A DNA stretch of 25,000 nt from Mesostigma viride (Eukaryota; Streptophyta; Mesostigmatophyceae; Mesostigmatales; Mesostigmataceae): positions 1 to 25,000 of the forward strand of contig RPFO01000093.1 in NCBI GenBank assembly GCA_009746045.1, in the 5' to 3' direction. The position numbers were made by a program, and so were the translations under genes. The notes below the pieces were generated by a model, which was not told where the DNA came from, searched no databases, and worked only from the letters and a program-made list of their open reading frames with translations. Of the stretch, positions 1-25,000 are shown piece by piece; position 1 is the first letter of the stretch, and the number at the start of each line of letters is the position of its first letter.

Positions 1-1900
1 TCCATGGAATAATAAGACGCGCATCCCGGGCCCTGGAGAGTGTCTTACGATCATGACGGAACTCTTGCCGGAAACCCAGCAAATTTTCTTAAAGCTTTAC
101 CAATAACAATTTAAACGCATCCTTGACGCTAGGTAAAGCCCATAAAACCTGACAATCACCGCCGCCAGCGTGCATTCTAATTTATTCCTCTCGACGAAAA
201 TCAGATTGGGACCCCCGTGGCGATGGTCATCAATAAATCATCGACACTGCAAAAAACTGCGAACTCCGCTACGAAGTAGTATCATTTACTCATCGTCTTT
301 AAGATTCGCTCAGTTTCTCTGCATTCCGCGAGCGATCTTTTTCTACTCTGCCTGAAAGCTCGTCGCCATGGCCAGCTCCGGTAGGGGTGCGCGCCCCGTG
401 CACCACTTTTTCACGGTACGGACGGGTACCGCGAATTTTTCGGCGCCAAAATATTCGCGCCGGGACCGTCCCCTTAAAAAAGAATACATAGTCTGTAATG
501 GACCTGTCAACCTTGTGTAGTCAACAGCATGAACCCCAGCCAAAACCTGGCTGTATCCTGATGAAAATCAGTGAGTGTACCATGAGTTGGAATGCCGAGC
601 TAGCGGCAGACAACTCACTGATGATGAGAGTGGAGAGAAATTGTATTAGGCAAATAATACAATGGAAACTCAACGAGCTCAGAATGGAACTCTGCGTGTG
701 CAAACTCGGTGCTGTGGCACTCCCCAGTGCTACGCCTATATGCCTATGGCAGCGCTGACTGCAGCGTCTACCAGTGGACAGCTGTACACTGCAATGCCAT
801 GCGACCACGTCACTAGCATCAACTACACTCGGCCCGTCAGACCCGGATAACCCGGATCTGGCGGGTCGAGCTAGAGTCTAGGCACAGTCTGGCACTAACT
901 GCACATCAGTCCACATGACTCCTCAGGACCGTACGACCTGCCGCCGTACAGTACTGAGGTGTCCCGCTCAGCCGCGGTAGGCAATACGCGGCGCGCAGGC
1001 CGGAAATCCGTGTGTCAGCCTAAGCATCTCATCTAACTCCCTTTATGTTTTCCTTTCAGGTTGAAGGCTAGCGACTTCAAGCCTGATCCTGCCCAGCTAG
1101 GAGACTGACTCCAAGCTGACTGAGGGGCTGAGCAACTGACACCCATACTGCAACATCTGGACTGAAAAAAAAAAAAGGGCCCCAGAACTCGTGCAATACT
1201 TCTGGTGGCATCAAGTTTAGCTCAACAGACCCGGGGAGTTCCTCCTCCTCGCGAGCCCATAAGGGAGAGAGTCATGCCTGCCTGCCTATCCAGGGAGTGC
1301 TGATCCAGCAAAGAGAGCCACTGTCAAAAAATGCCAAGGTAAACCGTTGAAGAGGTCCCATGTTGTTCCATCATCATCGCCCACTCAGAAAACAAAGCAC
1401 CCAGCCAGGCTGGGGCAACTGAGCTCAGGTCACCTGCAACCTGAGGATTGACAGTAGCCAGGTTTATTGCACCCTGAACTGGCCACGTTGCACCTGCACA
1501 ACGTGTGAGGACCAGCCACCCCTGCCCTGCACAGTGGTGGCTGAAGTCCTGGTGACAGGTGACAGGAGTATTACAACCTGTACCTGGGCTGATCACATTG
1601 TACTAGACAACATGACAGCACCCATGCCTTTACTGCCACGTACTGAACAGTGAGGCCAGGTGGCCCAGGAAACCCACAGTGATCTGGGGTCCTGGGAGAC
1701 CACCTGTCAAGGGAGGTTTGACCCTCTACTTGAATGGGAGGCACCTGAGCCACTGAGCTCAAGGCCTATCCACCAAGGCATACAACCCTAATGGACAATG
1801 AGAGTATGATACATCCCCTGCCCACCTATGAGGGTGAGCAGCACGAAATTCCATGGTGTGTGAAAAATCAAAAGACTTTATTGGCATAGGGCACGCAGAT
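1..1900. other. No recognisable gene (left flank)
   Basis: I find no coding region I can support here. The open frames are short (under about 95 codons), overlap on both strands and resemble no family I know. A run of 12 A residues at about 1166-1177 and generally mixed composition are the only visible marks. The right-hand part, from about 1260 to 1920, lies just past the copia fragment's polypurine tract and may be decayed LTR, but I cannot find a second LTR to confirm it. Confidence 0.5.
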
Positions 1901-1935
1901 TCAGAAAAAGACAGACTCCAACCAACCCCCCTTAC
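1869..1935 (-). repeat. Possible copia polypurine tract and LTR start with AATAAA
   Basis: Read on the minus strand, just after the RNase H frame, there is a purine-rich stretch AAGGGGGGTTGG (about 1923-1933) followed about 45 bases later by AATAAA (1877-1882). A polypurine tract followed by an LTR with a polyadenylation signal is the normal order after the RNase H domain of a copia element. I could not define LTR ends, a target-site duplication or a partner LTR, so this rests on position and composition only. Confidence 0.3.
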
Positions 1936-2415
1936 TGGAAGCACAACCTGCCCCTTGGACCTGCCCAAGGGGTACTGGGTTACCTAGGTGCCCCTGGTTA
2001 ACAGGGACCTGGTAGGCGTCCCCCCGATGGGGCAGGGTTGCCTGCTTGCCATACTGGTTCATCAGTTGGTATAACAGCTGATACTGATCAGCTGCCTGCT
2101 GAGGCACTTTAGTATAAAGTGCGTCATCAGCGTTGTGCTTGTCCTCCACGTGACGGGTGGACTCCCAGTAGGTGGATTCCTGTTTAAGGACCACCCAGTC
2201 AAGATCAGTGTGCACAACATAGGGGTTAGCAAGGAAGCTGAGGACTGACTGACTGTCAGTGAGCAAATGTGCAACCACCCCAGCGCTGCTACCTGCTTGC
2301 ATCTGCAACCAAACCAGCACATGATTCAAGTATCTGGCATGAAGCACTGCTGACACCACTGCCCTGCACTCAGCAGTGCTTCATGCCACTGACAGCCTTG
2401 CGTCTATGCAACCGG
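1901..2415 (-). pseudogene. Decayed Ty1/copia RNase H fragment
   Basis: The translated minus strand carries the order of motifs found at the C-terminal end of copia polyproteins: a serine-threonine-alanine-glutamate start (STAEC, normally STAEAEY) near 2370-2383, then AVVSAVLHARYL, then the catalytic-region motif LLTDSQSVLSFLANP near 2240-2275, then a degenerate ADALYTKVP (normally ADALTKxxP) near 2095-2130. These are the RNase H active-site Glu and Asp neighbourhoods. A TGA at 2381-2383 interrupts the frame just before STAEC, the HID/YH motif is eroded, and no reverse transcriptase or integrase is seen to the right, so this is a truncated, inactive relic. The stop lies inside a perfect 19-bp inverted repeat (separate entry). 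Confidence 0.72.
2335..2388. repeat. Perfect 19-bp inverted repeat with 16-bp loop
   Basis: TGGCATGAAGCACTGCTGA at 2335-2353 is the exact reverse complement of 2370-2388, separated by 16 bases. It lies within the copia RNase H fragment and includes the TGA that breaks that frame. Confidence 0.9.
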
Positions 2416-2660
2416 CTGTACCATGAGTTGTGATTGAATGCCGAAGATTGCCATGGCTCTTGCAGGAAATGTTGCCTTTATTAGAATAATGGAAACACAG
2501 ACGTAAGTCACATCACTTCCAAGACTGCATGCAGCACAGACGACAAGGTCGCAGTGCCAAGAGAACGTGCACGCAAGAGCTAGCGTCCTGGTGCTACCAA
2601 GTCACACATATAACTTGCTAGGGACGCGTCCAAGTATTCAGCTGCACTGTCACAGCTGAA

Positions 2661-2820
2661 CTATCAATCAATTGATCACACAGACTCTGGCACGCCTTTG
2701 GCGCGCAGATCTATCAATTGTCCATACGGCTAGTCCAGTGGACCTATCCATACATTACTCAGCATCAATTGTCTCATAGGTCCTGGCGCGCTACAGCACG
2801 CCTACCTATCAATTGACCAT
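2661..2820. repeat. Four spaced ATCAATTG motifs
   Basis: The words CTATCAATTG, CATCAATTG and ATCAATCAATTGATCA occur at about 2661, 2710, 2763 and 2806, some 45-50 bases apart, interleaved with GGCGCGC and CACGCCT words. It looks like a diverged short tandem repeat of about 50 bp. No gene is seen in 2420-3030. Confidence 0.4.
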
Positions 2821-3013
2821 CAAGTCCTGTACAAGTCTTGTCAACGTACTGCGGACTATCAAAGTGACACTTGTACATCCTGTGTCCGTACGCGCCCACA
2901 GTGGCGCGCCGGGTACTGTCGGCACAGCCTAGGAACGTCATAACTTTTACGTCCCGTAACCGAATGAGGCGTTCAAGGTGCCGTTGGAAAGAGCGTAACA
3001 ATCTCTATCCACC

Positions 3014-3034
3014 TAACGTAAATCCTTTACGTTA
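3014..3034. repeat. 9-bp perfect inverted repeat, 3-bp loop
   Basis: TAACGTAAA and TTTACGTTA are exact reverse complements around the spacer TCC. The TAACGT core recurs in the 26-bp minisatellite that starts 355 bases further right and in the duplicated segment near 7310 and 7400. Confidence 0.75.
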
Positions 3035-3382
3035 ACTCCATGAAATGAGAGACAAGGGTGCATCATCATTCTGCACAAAATACAAGCCTGACTCCCTTGC
3101 CCGCAACTTGGTGATCTGCCTGGATTCCATGGAACTATCCATCATAGCTTGGATGTGAATGGTTTTGTGGAGATCCGAGGAATGCAAGATAAGGGGAGGG
3201 CCTTCCTGGAGAGTTTTGGTGATGGCTTTGTGACCTACTTGCATCACGACATCGTCATCAACTCTGCTAACCACAGCCAGGTGAGGTGCACATGTTGAGC
3301 ACAACCACCCCAGCTTGCCTCTAATGGTGGGACAGGCACCAGGTTTGATTTTTGTTTGAAGAACCTCCAAGCAGCTGTGCAT
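3032..3382 (-). CDS. Unassigned open frame abutting the 26-bp minisatellite
   Basis: This is an open minus-strand frame of 116 codons between the 3014-3034 inverted repeat and the minisatellite. The residue mix is protein-like (for example LHSSDLHKTIHIQ and RESGLYFVQNDD), with no low-complexity bias, so it could be an exon or an exon remnant of a gene whose upstream part was displaced by the array. I recognise no family, and no splice site is convincing enough to set its ends. It may be chance. Confidence 0.25.
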   Translation of the reverse strand: MHSCLEVLQTKIKPGACPTIRGKLGWLCSTCAPHLAVVSRVDDDVVMQVGHKAITKTLQEGPPLILHSSDLHKTIHIQAMMDSSMESRQITKLRARESGLYFVQNDDAPLSLISWS

Positions 3383-3388
3383 ATAGTC

Positions 3389-6300
3389 TAACGTTAGTGC
3401 CCGTGCCCCTCTACTAACGTTAGTGCCCGTGCCCCTTTACTAACGTTAGTGCCCGTGCCCCTTTACTAACGTTAGTGCCCCCCCCTCTAGTAACGCCCCC
3501 CACTCTGCTAACGTTAGTGCCCGTGCCCCTCTGCTAACGTTAGTGCCCGTGCCCCTTTACTAACGTTAGTGCCCGTGCCCCTCTGCTTATGTTAGTGCCC
3601 GTGCCCCTTTACTAACGTTAGTGCCCGTGCCCCTCTGCTAACGTTAGTGCCCTCCCCCCTTTACTAACGTTAGTGCCCTCCCCCTCTACTAACGTTAGTG
3701 CCCGTGCCCTCTGCTAACGTTAGTGCCCGTGCCCCTTTACTAACGTTAGTGCCCGTGCCCCTCTGCTTATGTTAGTGCCCGTGCCCCTTTACTAACGTTA
3801 GTGCCCGTGCCCCTCTGCTAACGTTAGTGCCCTCCCCCTTTACTAACGTTAGTGCCCTCCCCCTCTGCTAACGTTAGTGCCCCCCCACCTTGCTTATGTT
3901 AGTGCCCACCCCCTAGCTGTACTAACGTTAGTGCCCTCCCCCTCTGCTAACGTTAGTGCCCCCCACCCTGCTTATGTTAGTGCCCGTGCCCCTTTACTAA
4001 CGTCAGTGCCCGTGCCCCTCTGCTAACGTTAGTGCCCGTGCCCCTTTACTAACGTTAGTGCCCGTGCCCCTCTGCTTATGTTAGTGCCCGTGCCCCTTTA
4101 CTAACGTTAGTGCCCGTGCCCCTCTGCTAACGTTAGTGCCCTCCCCCTTTACTAACGTTAGTGCCCTCCCCCTCTACTAACGTTAGTGCCCGTGCCCCTT
4201 TACTAACGTTAGTGCCCGTGCCCCTTTACTAACGTTAGTGCCCCCCCCTCTAGTAACGCCCCCACTCTGCTAACGTTAGTGCCCGTGCCCCTCTGCTAAC
4301 GTTAGTGCCCGTGCCCCTTTACTAACGTTAGTGCCCGTGCCCCTTTACTAACGTTAGTGCCCGTGCCCCTTTACTAACGTTAGTGCCCCCCCTCTAGTAA
4401 CGCCCCCCACTCTGCTAACGTTAGTGCCCGTGCCCCTCTGCTAACGTTAGTGCCCGTGCCCCTTTACTAACGTTAGTGCCCGTGCCCCTTTACTAACGTT
4501 AGTGCCCGTGCCCCTCTGCTAACGTTAGTGCCCGTGCCCCTTTACTAACGTTAGTGCCCGTGCCCCTCTGCTTATGTTAGTGCCCGTGCCCCTTTACTAA
4601 CGTTAGTGCCCGTGCCCCTCTGCTAACGTTAGTGCCCTCCCCCCTTTACTAACGTTAGTGCCCTCCCCACTGTGCTAACGTTAGTGCCCCCCCACTCTGC
4701 TAACGTTAGTGCCCGTGCCCCTTTACTAACGTTAGTGCCCTCCCCCCTCTGCTAACGTTAGTGCCCCCCCACCTGCTTATGTTAGTGCCCGTGCCCCTTT
4801 ACTAACGTTAGTGCCCGTGCCCCTCTGCTAACGTTAGTGCCCCCCCACCCTGCTTATGTTAGTGCCCGTGCCCCTTTACTAACGTCAGTGCCCGTGCCCC
4901 TCTGCTAACGTTAGTGCCCGTGCCCCTTTACTAACGTTAGTGCCCGTGCCCCTCTGCTTATGTTAGTGCCCGTGCCCCTTTACTAACGTTAGTGCCCGTG
5001 CCCCTCTGCTAACGTTAGTGCCCTCCCCCTTTACTAACGTTAGTGCCCTCCCCCCTCTACTAACGTTAGTGCCCGTGCCCCTTTACGAACGTTAGTGCCC
5101 GTGCCCCTTTACTAACGTTAGTGCCCTCCCCCTCTGCTAACGTTAGTGCCCCCACCCTGCTTATGTTAGTGCCCGTGCCCCTTTACTAACGTTAGTGCCC
5201 CCCCTCTAGTAACGCCCCCCACTCTGCTAACGTTAGTGCCCGTGCCCCTCTGCTAACGTTAGTGCCCGTGCCCCTTTACTAACGTTAGTGCCCGTGCCCC
5301 TTTACTAACGTTAGTGCCCGTGCCCCTTTACTAACGTTAGTGCCCCCCCTCTAGTAACGCCCCCCACTCTGCTAACGTTAGTGCCCGTGCCCCTCTGCTA
5401 ACGTTAGTGCCCTCCCCCTTTACTAACGTTAGTGCCCTCCCCCCTCTACTAACGTTAGTGCCCGTGCCCCTTTACTAACGTTAGTGCCCGTGCCCCTTTA
5501 CTAACGTTAGTGCCCCCCCCTCTAGTAACGCCCCCCACTCTGCTAACGTTAGTGCCCGTGCCCCTCTGCTAACGTTAGTGCCCGTGCCCCTTTACTAACG
5601 TTAGTGCCCGTGCCCCTTTACTAACGTTAGTGCCCGTGCCCCTTTACTAACGTTAGTGCCCCCCCCTCTAGTAACGCCCCCCACTCTGCTAACGTTAGTG
5701 CCCGTGCCCCTCTGCTAACGTTAGTGCCCTCCCCCTTTACTAACGTTAGTGCCCTCCCCCTCTACTAACGTTAGTGCCCGTGCCCCTTTACTAACGTTAG
5801 TGCCCGTGCCCCTTTACTAACGTCAGTGCCCGTGCCCCTCTGCTAACGTTAGTGCCCGTGCCCCTTTACTAACGTTAGTGCCCGTGCCCCTCTGCTTATG
5901 TTAGTGCCCGTGCCCCTTTACTAACGTTAGTGCCCGTGCCCCTCTGCTAACGTTAGTGCCCGTGCCCCTTTACTAACGTTAGTGCCCTCCCCCCTCTGCT
6001 AACGTTAGTGCCCCCCCACCCTGCTTATGTTAGTGCCCGTGCCCCTTTACTAACGTTAGTGCCCGTGCCCCTCTGCTTATGTTAGTGCCCGTGCCCCTCT
6101 ACTAACGTTAGTGCCCTCCCCCTCTGCTAACGTTAGTGCCCCCCACTCTGCTAACGTTAGTGCCCCCCACTCTGCTAACGTTAGTGCCCACCCCCCTTTA
6201 CTAACGTTAGTGCCCTCCCCCCTCTGCTAACGTTAGTGCCCCCCACTCTGCTAACGTTAGTGCCCGTGCCCCTTTACTAACGTTACTGCCCTCCCCCTCT

Positions 6301-6490
6301 GCTAACGTTAGTGCCCCCCCACCCTGCTTATGTTAGTGCCCACCCCCCTAGCTGTACTAACGTTAGTGCCCTCCCCCTCTGCTAACGTTAGTGCCCCCAC
6401 CCTGCTTATGTTAGTGCCCGTGCCCTTTACTAACGTCAGTGCCCGTGCCCCTCTGCTTATGTTAGTGCCCGTGCCCCTTTACTAACGTTA
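3389..6490. repeat. 3.1-kb minisatellite, about 26-bp unit with CTAACGTTAG palindrome
   Basis: The array holds roughly 120 units whose commonest form is CTAACGTTAG + TGCCCGTGCC + CCTTTA. The ten-base palindrome is nearly invariant; the C-rich part varies (CCCGTGCCCCTTTA, CCCTCCCCCTCTG, CCCCCCACCCTG), and CTTATGTTAG or CTAACGTCAG replace the palindrome in some units. A longer block containing CTCTAGTAACGCCCCCCAC recurs near 3485, 4246, 4390, 5203, 5345, 5517 and 5666, showing higher-order amplification with steps of about 142-172 bp. Because the palindrome contains TAA and TAG and the unit is not a multiple of three, all six frames are closed by stops, so the array is not coding. It ends abruptly at CTAACGTTAACCCC. 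Confidence 0.97.
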
Positions 6491-6984
6491 ACCCCTGGCA
6501 TAAATAACCCACCCTAGATGGTGGGCCTGCAAGCTCCCACTCACACCACATGATGCCCTAGTGTGGGTGAACATTGCCTCCAATTTAAAGCCCATTCTGA
6601 GCTCATTTGGATATATTAGTGGCATACACCACCCTAATGTCCCTTGTATTAATAGACACGTGACTGCGTTAGTTACACAATTGGATGATTGATTACACCG
6701 TCTAACCTGTCCTACACTAACCAAGTAGGTTTAAGCGTACGATGTTGTCAAGACCCTAGAGCTACTGTACTCTGTTAAGTTGTTTTACTACGTGAGACCA
6801 TCTGATTTGTCAAAGTTTTACCGAATGGTGCCATTAACAATTTACCTTAGAACGTCGCGGAGAGAATAAACAATGTACCGTGTTGCTCAACGAGGTCATA
6901 AACAATCACTCATCAACACCAACAGTAGGAAATGAGACGCATAAATGATCAACGTCTTCGGGCGTGCTCGGGGCACGCATGGCC
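6491..6984. other. Unique sequence, no gene recognised
   Basis: This stretch lies between two satellites. A 78-codon minus-strand frame at 6488-6724 has no recognisable motifs and I do not call it a gene. Confidence 0.4.
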
Positions 6985-7280
6985 CTGACTCCCTCCCATC
7001 CCCTCCCATCCCATCCCATCCCCTTCCCTCCCCATCCCTCCCCATCCCTCCCTCCCCTCCCCTCCCCCTCCCCTCCCCTCCCCTCTCCTCCCATCCCATC
7101 CCATCCCATCCCATCCCATCCCATCCCATCCCATCCCATCCCATCCCATCCCATCCCATCCCATCCCATCCCATCCCATCCCATCCCATCCCATCCCATC
7201 CCATCCCATCCCATCCCATTCCATCCCATCTGAGAATACCATCCCATCCCATCCCATCCCATCCCATCCCATCCCATCCC
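6985..7280. repeat. (ATCCC)n / (GGGAT)n satellite with diverged CCCTC-rich left part
   Basis: From about 7089 to 7219 the plus strand is almost pure CCATC pentamers. It continues to 7280 after a short interruption at 7220-7240, and the left part (6985-7088) is a degenerate CCCTC/CCATC mix. On the minus strand this gives GGG runs separated by AT, a strong G-quadruplex pattern. The long frames reading HPIPS or MGWDG are by-products of the five-base period. Confidence 0.95.
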
Positions 7281-7295
7281 GCTCTAGGCTGTCCT

Positions 7296-7462
7296 GAGGA
7301 CTTATGCTAACGTAACACCATTACGTGTTAATTAATTAAATAATTAATGGCCCTGGCCCACGGACTTATCAAGGAGACAACCAGCGCAGGCCACGGACTT
7401 ATGCTAACGTGAGGCAGTCCCGTGTATATTGATAAATTAATTTATGGCCCTGGCCCGTACGA
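7296..7462. repeat. About 96-bp imperfect direct duplication
   Basis: GGACTTATGCTAACGT occurs at about 7298 and again at 7394. Each copy is followed by an AT-rich stretch of ATTAAT-type words and then ATGGCCCTGGCCC (about 7346 and 7443). The copies have diverged between these anchors. Nothing coding is seen in 7281-7780. Confidence 0.6.
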
Positions 7463-7760
7463 TCATAGGTACATAGGTACACATCTACGCCGGCTTATGT
7501 CTCTTGTTGTGCCCAAGACACCAACGGTCACAACACTGGCCCGAGTCATCATCTACGCCGTGCAATGCCACCGACATTATTCATTAACCACTTCAGCAAC
7601 GGTACAATATTAGCAGCCTGTGCGTGACGCCCTTATCTATAAAGAAACGAAGAAAGGCAGCAATTAATCAGCAGTCCACTAGCACGACAGGGACTCCCGA
7701 TCTGCAGACTATACTTTAACACATGCTGAAGCACATCAGACGGACGTAACACCGAATTTG

Positions 7761-7781
7761 CGGCACAAGTAACACCGTTTG

Positions 7782-7791
<10 letters not shown>
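7761..7791. repeat. Imperfect hairpin at the predicted stop codon
   Basis: CGGCAC-AA-GTAAC pairs with GTTAC-GTGCCG across a seven-base loop, leaving a two-base bulge. It overlaps the stop codon of the minus-strand terminal exon (7782-7784). The word GTAACACCG is also repeated just to its left. Confidence 0.5.
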
Positions 7792-24540
<16,749 letters not shown>

Positions 24541-24715
24541 CTGTCAGAACAGAATCATACAATGGAGATTGGGCAGGGCAAAGCATGTAACAGCCAAGGA
24601 GAAATCGTGCCATCATTGCATTGCAAGGACTTGCGCGACTACTGAAAGGGTTCCTGATACTAATTCACAATGTCAAGTGCTACATGGACCAAAACATGCA
24701 GCTACGAAAACACAA

Positions 24716-25000
24716 ATGCAGCCGCCCCTTGCGTGCATGGTGTGTGTACGTGTGTGTGCAGCCGCCCCGTGGTTGCGCGGTGTATGTACATGTGTGTGCA
24801 GCCGGCCCTTGCGTGCGCGGTGTGTGTACGTGTGTGTGCAGCCGCCCCTTCCGTGCATGGTGTGTGTACGTGTGTGTGCAGCCGCCCCTTGCGTGCGCGG
24901 TGTATGTACATGTGTGTGCAGCCGCCCCTTGCGTGCGCGGTGTATGTACATGTGAGTGCAGCCGCCCCTTGCGTGCGCGGTGTATGTACGTGTGTGTGCA
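24716..25000. repeat. 40-bp minisatellite, array 4 (at least 7 units, cut by window end)
   Basis: Same unit and same boundary with the exon-O module as arrays 1 and 2. The array continues past the right edge. Confidence 0.95.

Noticed and set aside
3389-6490. CRISPR array
   Set aside because: Spacers are themselves repetitive variants of one C-rich sequence, the unit is too short, and the context is eukaryotic with introns.
6985-7280. Telomeric repeat
   Set aside because: The GGGAT pentamer is internal, imperfect at its left end and flanked by unique DNA on both sides; it does not match the usual TTAGGG-type or TTTAGGG-type units.
6896-7310. MGWDG and HPIPS repeat frames
   Set aside because: Translation of the five-base satellite in all frames; not evidence of a gene.

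Overview
The window looks like nuclear DNA from a eukaryote. It has no operons or ribosome-binding sites. The minus strand carries short coding blocks bounded by GT...AG splice signals with pyrimidine-rich acceptors, and there is a decayed Ty1/copia fragment and a great deal of satellite DNA. A green-lineage alga would fit the intron density, the near-balanced base composition and the repeat load, but nothing here fixes the taxon.

Layout. 1-1900: no recognisable gene. 1901-2415 (-): decayed copia RNase H fragment, followed by a polypurine tract and an AATAAA signal suggesting the start of an LTR. 2420-3388: unassigned, with small repeats. 3389-6490: a 3.1-kb minisatellite of about 26 bp per unit, each unit carrying the palindrome CTAACGTTAG. 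6491-7780: unassigned, containing an (ATCCC)n satellite and a small local duplication. 7782 to about 24540 (-): a chain of about 25 predicted exons that I read as one large gene, or as two fused or neighbouring genes. Its introns hold an 826-bp (GA/CT)n tract and arrays of a 40-bp minisatellite, the last of which runs off the right edge.

Main result. Exons between 12090 and 15953 rebuild a Crypton/Ndc10-type tyrosine recombinase. The joins from 15459 down to 7782 close in phase, and the product has the expected R, K, H-x-x-R, W and Y residues spread over exons G, E and D. It is embedded in a predicted protein of about 1,800 residues. The upstream part is made of phase 0-0 exons that are disordered, Q-rich or P-rich. 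The downstream part adds a long coiled coil, a CxxC motif and a low-complexity tail. Two exons of the N-terminal part have been amplified: a proline-rich 99-nt exon (three tandem 269-bp units, one broken by a 1-nt deletion) and a Q-rich exon (three copies, two of which abut the 40-bp minisatellite and would take their 5' splice site from it).

Weak points. The join between exons J and I does not close in phase with any AG I can see. Exon L is doubtful. The 5' end of the gene is not resolved. All exon boundaries are hand predictions from splice signals, phase and family resemblance, with no transcript evidence.
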